Assembly: GCF_014200595.1 (NCBI RefSeq)
Contig: NZ_JACHCG010000001.1
Coordinates: forward strand, 1,426,001 to 1,490,000
Origin: Pedobacter cryoconitis
GTDB taxonomy: Bacteria; Bacteroidota; Bacteroidia; Sphingobacteriales; Sphingobacteriaceae
Direction: 5' to 3'
DNA length: 64,000 nt
The notes beneath the pieces are model-generated. The model searched no databases. It was not told where the DNA came from and saw only the letters and a program-made list of their open reading frames with translations. Made by a program: the position numbers and the translations under genes. Positions 8,620-16,627 of the stretch are shown here, one piece after another (positions within the stretch are counted from its first letter, which is position 1; every line of letters starts with the position of its first letter).

Positions 8620-8625
8620 AGAAGT

Positions 8626-8668
8626 CTAATCCTATGGACAGCAGGCTGATCTCCTAAACCGGGATTAG
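8626..8668 (+). promoter_or_regulatory. Hairpin after the poly-Cys leader
   Basis: CTAATCC (8626-8632) can pair with GGATTAG (8662-8668). The left arm begins six bases after the leader stop, so a ribosome stalled on the Cys codons would cover or approach it. A further mini-ORF (8634-8657, MDSRLIS) lies in the loop. The right arm abuts conserved element A. Confidence 0.45.
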
Positions 8669-8670
8669 TT

Positions 8671-8729
8671 ATTTAATAAAAGAACAGGAGTTCAATTGGC
8701 GTTGGTACTGTTCAATCTTGTCATTTAAA
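8671..8729 (+). promoter_or_regulatory. Conserved leader element, copy A
   Basis: TTTAATAA, then GAACAG (8682-8687) and CTGTTC (8708-8713), a perfect 6-bp stem enclosing TCAATTGGCGTTGG. Then TTCAATCTTGTCATTTAAA at 8711-8729. It is followed at 8741 by ATGCAA and a stretch resembling the start of susC (TATGTCC at 8774-8780 versus 10378-10384), so the similarity to copy B extends past the element. Confidence 0.55.
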
Positions 8730-8861
8730 GAAAAATCATCATGCAATCTCTTTCGGGATCCTTCCGGGAATTCTATGTCCTTTTTATACCCTTTTCAGCC
8801 AGCTTTTCTGAGCCATGGACAGCAAGAGATATGAGTTATTTCACACCTAAAAACACATCAT

Positions 8862-9023
8862 ATGACCATTTCAGACTTACAATTAATCGGAAAGAAGGTC
8901 GCAGTAGGCATTGTAGTAGCTACAGTGCCGCTCGTCATTCTATTAGGAGGGCTGTGGCTTATCCAGACCGTTTTATCTGACGATCCTTCGTCTCCATCTA
9001 CCACATCTATCTTAAATAAATAG
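8862..9023 (+). CDS. Small membrane protein, 53 aa
   Basis: This short ORF encodes 53 residues: a polar start (MTISDLQLIGKK), one hydrophobic helix (about residues 13-36, rich in V, L and G), and a Ser/Thr/Pro-rich acidic tail. It ends one base before the next small ORF and is in line with the hydroxylase gene, consistent with an operon. The longer frame that overlaps it from 8741 has a much less protein-like composition. I do not recognise a family. A subunit or accessory of the neighbouring membrane enzyme is possible but unproven. Confidence 0.6.
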   Translation: MTISDLQLIGKKVAVGIVVATVPLVILLGGLWLIQTVLSDDPSSPSTTSILNK

Positions 9024-9024
9024 T

Positions 9025-9192
9025 ATGAAAATTGAAGAACCCGTAAAGCAAAGGATCATTAAGAATGTATTCGTTAGCTTGTTTATCTACGCGCTGCCCA
9101 TTTTATTAATGTTTTTTACATTCTATTTTACAGGTCAGCGGCCCTGGTTAAAGAAGGCCGTTAAAACCAGTCAAAACCTGAAAAAACAGTAA
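9025..9192 (+). CDS. Small membrane protein, 55 aa
   Basis: 55 residues with a basic N-terminus (MKIEEPVKQRIIKN), one strong hydrophobic helix (about 15-37, containing ALPILLMFFTFYF) and a basic tail (GQRPWLKKAVK). It starts one base after the stop of the previous small ORF and ends 23 bp before the fatty-acid-hydroxylase gene. The positive charge on both sides makes topology hard to call. No family is recognised. Confidence 0.65.
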   Translation: MKIEEPVKQRIIKNVFVSLFIYALPILLMFFTFYFTGQRPWLKKAVKTSQNLKKQ

Positions 9193-9215
9193 TCAACCAA
9201 CCTAAACCCATAACA

Positions 9216-10214
9216 ATGATTAAAATTATTCAACAAGTCCTTGACAACCTGAATGGTTACGGACTAAGTGTACTTGTCCTGTTTTTAGGGATATTGGAAT
9301 TCTCTTTTGGATTATATAAAAAACGCTGGAATAAGAACGAAAAACTGGTTGATATTGCTTGTTTTGTCTTACCAAAAATAGTAATCAGACCGGCCATCGC
9401 TTATTTTGGCCTTAAATTTCTGCCTGCTGTAATTCCAGCCTTCAGCAATCAGTTTGACTGGGTGTCTTTTGGATGGGGAGTATTGATTATCGCCATTGCA
9501 GATGACCTGACTCAATATTGGTATCATCGTTTACATCATGAAATTCCATGGTTATGGCGTTTTCACCGCACCCATCATTCCGCTCCTTATATGGGAATGG
9601 CTATGGCGAGCAGACAGAATGCAATCTATACTTTGTTCTTTTCTCAAACCTATGTAACTACAATACTTGTTTATCTGGGTTTAGGCGCACCAAGAATTGT
9701 AGTTAGTGCTATTAAAAGTACAATCACCACACTCGCACATTCCAGTATTCCATGGGACAAACCTTTCTATAAATATAAAGTACTGCATCCGGTTGCCTGG
9801 GTTTTAGAACGCTTAATTTCTACGCCGGCAACACACCATGCGCACCATGCCGCAACTACGGATGATGGGGTAGGGTACTATAAAGGGAATTTTGGAAACA
9901 TGTTCTTTTTATGGGATATCATTTTTGGAACGGCTCATATTTCCAGACAATATCCGGAAGTTTATGGTATCTCACATTATGAAGAAGATCCATGGTATGC
10001 TCAATTGTTATGGCCAATCTTTAAATCAAATGTTGCGGGAAGTGAACTGGCAGCTGACGGGCCGATGGTAAAACAGGATATCCCTATTCAAAAACATGTA
10101 GAGCAGCACAATGAACTCACCCATTTACCGGAACCAAATGCGGTAGCTGCATATAGAGAAGAGGAACAACAGATTTTAAAAGAAGTAACCTTACAGGCAG
10201 GGGCAAATTTTTAA
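9216..10214 (+). CDS. Fatty acid hydroxylase / sterol desaturase family membrane di-iron enzyme
   Basis: 332 aa. It carries the histidine clusters of the fatty acid hydroxylase superfamily: HRLHH (104-108), HRTHH (117-121) and THHAHH (206-211), with further His residues at about 175 and 191. Several hydrophobic segments precede and separate the clusters. The family uses a di-iron centre to hydroxylate or desaturate lipids. It lies between two tiny membrane proteins and the susC gene, so it is probably part of the sulfatase locus and could act on the lipid-like part of a sulfated substrate; the actual substrate is unknown. The C-terminal 50 residues are polar and cytoplasmic-looking. Confidence 0.8.
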   Translation: MIKIIQQVLDNLNGYGLSVLVLFLGILEFSFGLYKKRWNKNEKLVDIACFVLPKIVIRPAIAYFGLKFLPAVIPAFSNQFDWVSFGWGVLIIAIADDLTQYWYHRLHHEIPWLWRFHRTHHSAPYMGMAMASRQNAIYTLFFSQTYVTTILVYLGLGAPRIVVSAIKSTITTLAHSSIPWDKPFYKYKVLHPVAWVLERLISTPATHHAHHAATTDDGVGYYKGNFGNMFFLWDIIFGTAHISRQYPEVYGISHYEEDPWYAQLLWPIFKSNVAGSELAADGPMVKQDIPIQKHVEQHNELTHLPEPNAVAAYREEEQQILKEVTLQAGANF

Positions 10215-10279
10215 TTCATCCATAAAATCATAAATATGAATTGTTTATACTAAGAAATCAGCCTTACCCCACGGATTAA

Positions 10280-10337
10280 TTTAATAAGTACAGGAAATCA
10301 ATTGGCGTTGGACCTGCTTATGTCATGTCATTTTAAA
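10280..10337 (+). promoter_or_regulatory. Conserved leader element, copy B (directly before susC)
   Basis: TTTAATAAG, a short stem CAGG (10291-10294) / CCTG (10313-10316), loop AATTGGCGTTGGA, then TGTCATTTTAAA (10326-10337), ten bases before the susC ATG at 10348. It shares TTGGCGTTGG and TGTCATTT(T)AAA with copies A and C. Confidence 0.55.
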
Positions 10338-10347
10338 TCATACTAAT

Positions 10348-13300
10348 ATGCAAAATCTTGCTAAAGCCGGGGAGAGTTATGTCCCGGCTTTAATCTATAC
10401 GGCAATGAATAATATTGCCGGTTTTATACTATTTGTCATTTTTTCATTACTGGCCACTCCTTTAATAACTTTGGCGCAGGATAATCAGCCATTGATTAAT
10501 TCAACACTTGTTGGCCGGGTGCTGGATGATAAAACTAAAGAAGCTTTGCCCGGTGTTCTGGTACAAATCAAAGGAACTACCCATAAAGTAGCGACTGATG
10601 ACAAAGGGAAATTCAATTTTAAAACAGGTCAGAAATTTCCATACACACTCGTCATCAGTTTTATCGGCTACGAAAAGTTAGAACTGAATGTGGATGGCAG
10701 CCCTGTTGAGATTTTGCTTAAAGAAGCGACTAACAATTTGAACGATGTAGTGGTAGTCGGTTACGGAACTCAGCGGCGAAAAGATATTACCGGATCTGTA
10801 GCTTCTATTAAGCTGGAAGAAGTAAAAGGACAGCCCGTAAGTTCACCAGAACGTTTGCTTCAGGGTTCAATTCCAGGGGTTCAGGTTACACAATCAACAG
10901 GACAGCCTGGGGGAGGGGTGAGTGTTCAGGTGAGAGGAACGGCTTCACTAACAGCAGGTTCACAACCTTTATATGTGATAGATGGTTTTCCATTTTATAA
11001 CGACGAAAAACTAGCTGATGCAGGTGTAACCAGCGGCCCTAAAATCAACCTGCTTTCTTCCATAAATCCTGGAGACATAGAGTCTATTGATGTTTTAAAA
11101 GATGCCTCTTCGACGGCAATTTATGGGTCAAGAGGGGCAAACGGGGTAATTATCATCAATACTAAAAAAGGAACTGCCGGAAAATCGTCCATCAACTTTG
11201 ATAGTTATTACGGTACACAGGAAGTGGTAAAAACAATTCCGCTACTCAACGCGACAGAGTGGGGGCAACTCAGGAATGATGCATTAATCAATGCCGGGAA
11301 AGCGCCCTATTACACACAGGCACAAATCGATGCCCTGGGAGTTGGAACAGACTGGCAGGCCGCTGCTTTTCGTAAGGCAGCTATTCAAAGTCACAACCTG
11401 TCTATTTTAACTGGTACGGAGAAAACAAAATTTGCGATCTCAGGTAATTATTTCAAACAAGACGGTGTATTGCAAAATACTGATTTTACGCGTTATTCTG
11501 GTCGTTTGAATGTTGAACATCAATACAATGAACGGTTAAAAATCGTTTCTTACATCGCAGGGAGCAGTTCAAAGGCTCAGGTTGCACCCCAATCGGTTGT
11601 ACCCAACCTGTTATTGATGACACCCGCAGTTCCTATTTATAATCCGGATGGCTCATTCTATTTGAAAAGCCCGTTTGAGGGAACTTATGGAAATCCGATC
11701 AATACACTATATAATCAGCTGAATGAAACGCGGACTAATTTAGTATTAGGAAATGCCTCAGCAGATTACCGGATTATTGACGGATTACAGGCAAAGGTTG
11801 CAGCAGGGGTATTAATCGTAGATAACAAACAGAATCGTTACCTCCCGTCTACAGTATATGAAGGTACCGGGACTTCTGGTCTTGCGCAGGTAGGTACCTT
11901 ATTTACCACACGCTGGCTCAATGAAAATACGCTGAACTATACCAGGCTGATCAACAATGATCATAATATCAACGTATTAGTTGGTTATACACAAGAATCT
12001 GCTGTGACCAAAGGATCTATTGCCGGGGCTGCTGGTTTTGCGACCGATGAAACCAGTTACAATGATCTTTCTTCCGGGATTATCTCTCAGACACCATTTT
12101 CTTCTTCTTATGCTACTGCTTTAAGATCTTTTCTGGCCAGGGCAAATTATGGGTACAAGAATAAGTATTTGTTGACTTTAACATTAAGGGCAGATGGTTC
12201 TTCACGTTTTGCAGATGGTCATCAATGGGGAACTTTCCCTTCTGCTGCATTCGCGTGGAATGCTACTGAGGAAGATTTTCTAAAAGGTAACCAGGTAATC
12301 ACGAATTTAAAGCTTCGTTTTAGTGCTGGGGTGACTGGTAACCAGGAGATCCCTCCATACCAATCTTATTCGAGAGAAACTTTTTACCGTTATAATTTTA
12401 ATGGAAGTAATGTTTCTGGTTATGCGCCGGGTACAAATGCGAACCCTAACCTGACCTGGGAGAAAACTGCGCAGTATAACTTCGGAATTGATCTGGCTTT
12501 GCTGAATAGCCGGATTACCCTGGTCGCAGATGTTTATTATAAGAAAACGACTGACTTGTTATATAACATTACTGTACCTGCTACGAGTGGATTATTTGAT
12601 TTTTCAACGCTTCAAAGCCAGATTTATCAGAATATTGGCGCTGTGCAGAATAAAGGTTTTGAACTGGGTTTAAATACGAAAAACCTGGTTGGGGACTTTA
12701 AATGGTCTACGAATGTGATATTTGCAGTCAACAGAAATAAAGTACTTAGCCTTGATAACGTAAACCAGCTGATCCCTGATAGTTCATTGCCGTCTGTTGC
12801 AGCGGTTGGTTATCCGATCGGATCTTTTATTGTTTACAAAACCAATGGGCTTATTCCGGCAGGTACCCCTCCCGCGCAGGCTTTGACTCCTTCAGGTAAT
12901 AAAACAGCCGGTGGACAGCAGTATGTTGACAAAAATGGGGATGGCAAAATTACGCAGGCTGGAGACCGGTATATTATTGCTAATCAGCCTTTATTTACAG
13001 GTGGAATCACGAATAATATAAGTTATAAGGGTTTTGATCTGTCTGTGTTTTTTCAAACTTCCTACGGAAATAAGCTATACAATCAGAACAACGGGACTTT
13101 AGAACTGGGCACAGGATATACGAATGCACCGCGCACTTTACTGAACCGTTATACCGCTTCTAATACGAATACTGATATACATAATGCTTATACAGATCCG
13201 GCAGTTACAATTTCTGACCGCTTTATTGAAGATGCTTCCTATCTGCGGTTGAAAAATGTCACGTTCGGCTATACTTTACCCCATAGATTATTGAATAAAG

Positions 13301-13479
13301 CAGGGATAAAATCGGTTAGATTTTATGTTTCTGCACAGAATTTATGGACATGGACCAAGTATACAGGATATGATCCTGAAGCAAATTACAATGGACAGTC
13401 TGCGATCAATTCTGGCGTGGACAATGGTGTTTATCCGAATAGTAAAACCATCATGGGTGGGGCTACACTTTCCTTTTAA
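10348..13479 (+). CDS. SusC-like TonB-dependent outer membrane transporter
   Basis: 1043 aa. Unusually long signal region (hydrophobic core about residues 20-45, ending LAQ), then a CarboxypepD_reg-like domain (about 50-125, LVGRVLDDKTKEALPGVLVQ), a plug domain with VVVVGYGTQRRKDITGSVAS and ASSTAIYGSRGANGVIII, and a long beta-barrel ending in aromatic-rich strands. These are the SusC/RagA signatures. It takes up ligands together with the SusD protein six bases downstream, powered by TonB. The start at 10348 gives a long N-terminal extension; ATG at 10405 would give a shorter signal peptide without basic residues. The region between them contains a perfect hairpin, so the true start is uncertain. 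Neighbouring sulfatases suggest a sulfated organic ligand. Confidence 0.93.
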   Translation: MQNLAKAGESYVPALIYTAMNNIAGFILFVIFSLLATPLITLAQDNQPLINSTLVGRVLDDKTKEALPGVLVQIKGTTHKVATDDKGKFNFKTGQKFPYTLVISFIGYEKLELNVDGSPVEILLKEATNNLNDVVVVGYGTQRRKDITGSVASIKLEEVKGQPVSSPERLLQGSIPGVQVTQSTGQPGGGVSVQVRGTASLTAGSQPLYVIDGFPFYNDEKLADAGVTSGPKINLLSSINPGDIESIDVLKDASSTAIYGSRGANGVIIINTKKGTAGKSSINFDSYYGTQEVVKTIPLLNATEWGQLRNDALINAGKAPYYTQAQIDALGVGTDWQAAAFRKAAIQSHNLSILTGTEKTKFAISGNYFKQDGVLQNTDFTRYSGRLNVEHQYNERLKIVSYIAGSSSKAQVAPQSVVPNLLLMTPAVPIYNPDGSFYLKSPFEGTYGNPINTLYNQLNETRTNLVLGNASADYRIIDGLQAKVAAGVLIVDNKQNRYLPSTVYEGTGTSGLAQVGTLFTTRWLNENTLNYTRLINNDHNINVLVGYTQESAVTKGSIAGAAGFATDETSYNDLSSGIISQTPFSSSYATALRSFLARANYGYKNKYLLTLTLRADGSSRFADGHQWGTFPSAAFAWNATEEDFLKGNQVITNLKLRFSAGVTGNQEIPPYQSYSRETFYRYNFNGSNVSGYAPGTNANPNLTWEKTAQYNFGIDLALLNSRITLVADVYYKKTTDLLYNITVPATSGLFDFSTLQSQIYQNIGAVQNKGFELGLNTKNLVGDFKWSTNVIFAVNRNKVLSLDNVNQLIPDSSLPSVAAVGYPIGSFIVYKTNGLIPAGTPPAQALTPSGNKTAGGQQYVDKNGDGKITQAGDRYIIANQPLFTGGITNNISYKGFDLSVFFQTSYGNKLYNQNNGTLELGTGYTNAPRTLLNRYTASNTNTDIHNAYTDPAVTISDRFIEDASYLRLKNVTFGYTLPHRLLNKAGIKSVRFYVSAQNLWTWTKYTGYDPEANYNGQSAINSGVDNGVYPNSKTIMGGATLSF
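10363..10391 (+). promoter_or_regulatory. 9-bp hairpin at the susC start
   Basis: AAAGCCGGG (10363-10371) pairs perfectly with CCCGGCTTT (10383-10391) around an 11-nt loop. It begins 15 nt inside the annotated susC frame and precedes an alternative ATG at 10405. It could act as an intrinsic attenuator (weak downstream T content) or control initiation. Confidence 0.45.
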
Positions 13480-13485
13480 TCTGAT

Positions 13486-15042
13486 ATGATGAAGAAAACT
13501 ATAACCTATTTTATACTGACTTTAACCCTTGGGGTAATTAGTTCTTGCGCTAAACTGAAAGAGAATCCGGATTCTTTTATTCCTGCAAATGACTACTATA
13601 AAACTAAAGCAGATGCAATTAATGCAGTGAATGCTGCTTACTTCCTTTTAAACTCTGGCGGGTCTGCTGTTCAAACGCCATATAATACTTTATTTGCCAC
13701 AGGCATGGATTTTATGTCTGATGATATTGATCCGGGCCCCGGTGCAACAAATGCTGATGTGCGCTCACAGGCTGTACTCAATCATTCCTCTACGGGATTG
13801 AGAGTATTGCAGTTATGGCAGCAGCATTATGCTGGAATAAAGAAAGCAAATATTGCGATTGATAAAGTTCCGGCAATAACGGATGCTGCTTTAACAGATG
13901 ACCTTAAGAACAGGCTGGTTGGGGAAGCGAAGTTACTCCGTGCTTTATATTACTTCAATCTGGTCCGTTTGTTTGGGCCTGTTCCTTTGATTTTACATGA
14001 TCAGGATGGCGTTACGATCACAGATTTTGCGATAGAACAAACACCTGCTCCGGGAGTTTATGTGCAGATTGAAAAGGATTTAACAGAGGCTGCACTGGCA
14101 TTACCGGTTGCTTATACTGGCGCAGATCTGGGAAGGGCAACTGCTGGTGCTGCAAAATCGATCCTGGCAAAAGTATATCTGACGCAAGGAAAATGGACGG
14201 ATGCAGTTTCAAAAGCTGAAGAAGTAGCCGGCCCTTATCCATATAGCCCAGGTTCGAGCCCTTATAAATATGATTTGTTTGCTGATTATTCGCAAGTATT
14301 TCTCCCTGCTTTTAAAAATGGAAAAGAACATATTTTGTCTGCCCAGTTCAAATCTAATTCATTAGGGCAGGGAAATAATCAGGCTCCAAGAGGGGCACGT
14401 TCCGGAGTTCCGGGTATAGTTGGCTCTTACGCAGACCAGGTTAGGTTTTATACGCAGGGAACTGATAAGAATTTTAGCATCTACAAATTGTATAGTGCAA
14501 ATGATAAGAGAAAGAGAAACGGGACTTTTGTTACCCGGTTTTTAGGCTCTGATGGAAAGTGGTACGGAGATTTGGTCGATAAATCTATTCCTGGTGACTC
14601 TATTCCTTACCTGAATAAATACTGGGATCCAACACAAGCTGCAAATCTTAGTGAATCTGCTGCGAATGTGCCTGTGATCCGATTTTCTGAAGTACTGTTG
14701 ATTTTGGCAGAAGCTGAGAATGAAGTAAACGGGCCTTCAGCGAAGGCTTATGCAGCTTATAACCGTGTTCGTGAACGTGCTGGATTAACTCCTTTGAGCG
14801 CTTTATCTAAAGAACAATTCAGAGACGCACTCTATCTGGATCGCAGGCTTGAATTGGTTTGGGAGAACCAGCGCTGGTTTGATCTGATCAGAGAAAAAGA
14901 TGCTACAGGGAAAATTATTCTGGAAGATGCACTTAAAAAGGTAGGTAAAACTAATGTTTCCGTACCTAAACATTTGCTGTTCCCAATTCCTCAGCAGGAG
15001 ATTGATCTGAATGCGAAGCTGAAACAAAATGCTGGCTGGTAA
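13486..15042 (+). CDS. SusD/RagB-like surface lipoprotein
   Basis: 518 aa. Lipoprotein signal peptide with lipobox GVISSC (Cys21), followed by the helical TPR-like SusD fold. Motifs typical of RagB/SusD include AKLLRALYYFNLVRLFGPVPL, PVIRFSEVLLILAEAENEV and the C-terminal RRLELVWENQRWFDLIR. It is the ligand-binding lid of the SusC transporter encoded immediately upstream (6-bp gap). The next gene, a sulfatase, starts 11 bp after it. Confidence 0.93.
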   Translation: MMKKTITYFILTLTLGVISSCAKLKENPDSFIPANDYYKTKADAINAVNAAYFLLNSGGSAVQTPYNTLFATGMDFMSDDIDPGPGATNADVRSQAVLNHSSTGLRVLQLWQQHYAGIKKANIAIDKVPAITDAALTDDLKNRLVGEAKLLRALYYFNLVRLFGPVPLILHDQDGVTITDFAIEQTPAPGVYVQIEKDLTEAALALPVAYTGADLGRATAGAAKSILAKVYLTQGKWTDAVSKAEEVAGPYPYSPGSSPYKYDLFADYSQVFLPAFKNGKEHILSAQFKSNSLGQGNNQAPRGARSGVPGIVGSYADQVRFYTQGTDKNFSIYKLYSANDKRKRNGTFVTRFLGSDGKWYGDLVDKSIPGDSIPYLNKYWDPTQAANLSESAANVPVIRFSEVLLILAEAENEVNGPSAKAYAAYNRVRERAGLTPLSALSKEQFRDALYLDRRLELVWENQRWFDLIREKDATGKIILEDALKKVGKTNVSVPKHLLFPIPQQEIDLNAKLKQNAGW

Positions 15043-15053
15043 ATAGGGAAAAT

Positions 15054-16625
15054 ATGAAAAAGCGTATAGTCATCTTGATTTTGTTTTGTGTGATAATTGC
15101 TGTACAAACCTTTGCGCAGCAAGCTAAACCTAATATTGTCGTGATTCTGGCTGATGATTTAGGCTTCTCGGATATTGGTGCATTTGGTTCTGAAATTCAT
15201 ACCCCGGTTTTGGATAAACTGGCCAAACAAGGGTTGGTGATGAGCCAGTTTTATAATGCAGCAAGATGTTGTCCGTCGCGTGCGGCCTTGCTGACCGGTC
15301 TTTATCCGCATCAGGCAGGCGTAGGTGATATGGTTCAGAATAAAGGATCTGAGGCTTATCAGGGATTTCTGAATTCCAATTGTGCAACTATGGGAGAATT
15401 ATTGAAAACAGGCGGGTATAACACTATTGTTTCGGGAAAATGGCATGTTGGCCTGGTACCCTCTGCCTGGGCAGTAAACCGAGGATTTGATAAATCGTTC
15501 ACGTTGCAGAACAATGGGAGCAGTTATTTTAACTCGCAGCCTTTGTATAATGATGGCCGGGTGGTTACATTTTTACTGAATGGTCAGGAAGTTCAGCGCC
15601 AGGATACCTCCTTATATCTGACACAGGCAATTACAAATTTTGCATTGAAATCTCTGGATGAAATTAAAGATCAGCCCAATCCTTTTTTATTATATGTAGC
15701 CTATAATGCACCCCACTGGCCTATTCAGGCATTACCAGAAGATATTGCAAAGTATAAAGGTAAATATCTGAATGGCTGGGATGAGCTGAGGCTACGCAGA
15801 TATAAAAAGCTACAGGCTTTAGGGATTATCAAAAAAGAATGGGTGTTATCTCCACGATTTGAAAATGTAAAAGCATGGTCTTCTTTGTCTGAACCGGAGA
15901 AAGAGCTTTGGGATACGCGGATGGCAATTTATGCAGCGATGATTGACCGGATGGACGCGGGCATTGGCCAGATACTGGATAAGATCAAAGAGCTGAAAAA
16001 GGATAAAAACACGCTGGTTGTTTTTCTTTCAGATAATGGCGGAAGTGCGGATGAGGTTAAAAACTGGGACTACGTGACACAGAAAAACGGGGTCCCCGGG
16101 AGTGTGAACTCAATAGACAGTTATGAAGCCCCCTGGGGAAATGCAAGTAATACACCTTTCCGGTTATTTAAGAAAAATACGCACGAAGGCGGTATTTCAA
16201 GTCCTTTTATCGCTTACTATCCGGGTTTGATTGAGGCTGGATCCAGCAGTGATTTGCCGGCACACTTTATAGATCTGCTGCCCACATTGCTGGAGCTTTC
16301 CGGAATTGAATATCCAGAGACTTTTAAGGGGAATCCGTTAACGAAACTGGAAGGACGTAGTTTACTGGATGTATTTAAAGGTAAGAAAACAGGACGAAAT
16401 GATGCGTTTTATTGGGAACATGAAGGGAGCAGGGCAATCAGGGACGGAGATTGGAAGCTGGTTGCCGAATTGAATGCGCCATGGGAGTTATACAATCTTA
16501 AAACGGATAGGACAGAGGTTTATGATCTGGCCACGAAATATCCTGACCGGGTTAAACAAATGGAGAAAAAATATCAAATATGGGCAGCAAAAGTTGGTGT
16601 CAGAGATTGGAACAAAATCAAATAA
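15054..16625 (+). CDS. Exported sulfatase (Cys-type, formylglycine-dependent)
   Basis: 523 aa with a signal peptide ending TFAQQ. The sulfatase signature CCPSRAALLTG begins at Cys72, which would be converted to formylglycine; the pattern C-x-P-S-R with LLTG is complete. PNIVVILADDLGFSD supplies metal-binding Asp residues, and VVFLSDNGG the second metal motif. The maturation enzyme (anaerobic sulfatase-maturing enzyme or FGE) is not in the window. It removes sulfate from organic sulfate esters in the periplasm or at the surface. It sits in an operon with SusC/SusD and a second, only distantly similar sulfatase. Nothing in the sequence fixes the substrate. Confidence 0.92.
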   Translation: MKKRIVILILFCVIIAVQTFAQQAKPNIVVILADDLGFSDIGAFGSEIHTPVLDKLAKQGLVMSQFYNAARCCPSRAALLTGLYPHQAGVGDMVQNKGSEAYQGFLNSNCATMGELLKTGGYNTIVSGKWHVGLVPSAWAVNRGFDKSFTLQNNGSSYFNSQPLYNDGRVVTFLLNGQEVQRQDTSLYLTQAITNFALKSLDEIKDQPNPFLLYVAYNAPHWPIQALPEDIAKYKGKYLNGWDELRLRRYKKLQALGIIKKEWVLSPRFENVKAWSSLSEPEKELWDTRMAIYAAMIDRMDAGIGQILDKIKELKKDKNTLVVFLSDNGGSADEVKNWDYVTQKNGVPGSVNSIDSYEAPWGNASNTPFRLFKKNTHEGGISSPFIAYYPGLIEAGSSSDLPAHFIDLLPTLLELSGIEYPETFKGNPLTKLEGRSLLDVFKGKKTGRNDAFYWEHEGSRAIRDGDWKLVAELNAPWELYNLKTDRTEVYDLATKYPDRVKQMEKKYQIWAAKVGVRDWNKIK

Positions 16626-16627
16626 AT

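Noticed and set aside
8741..8980. 79-codon frame starting MQSLSGSF after element A
   Set aside because: It overlaps the convincing 53-aa membrane protein at 8862-9023 in another frame, and its second half has an Arg/Ser/His-rich composition typical of an out-of-frame reading. Its first codons may still be part of a leader, as noted in the findings.
16580..16627. Start of the rhodanese-thioredoxin gene at an ATG inside the sulfatase gene
   Set aside because: The ATG at 16628 gives a normal signal peptide directly after the sulfatase stop; the earlier start would put 16 polar residues ahead of it.
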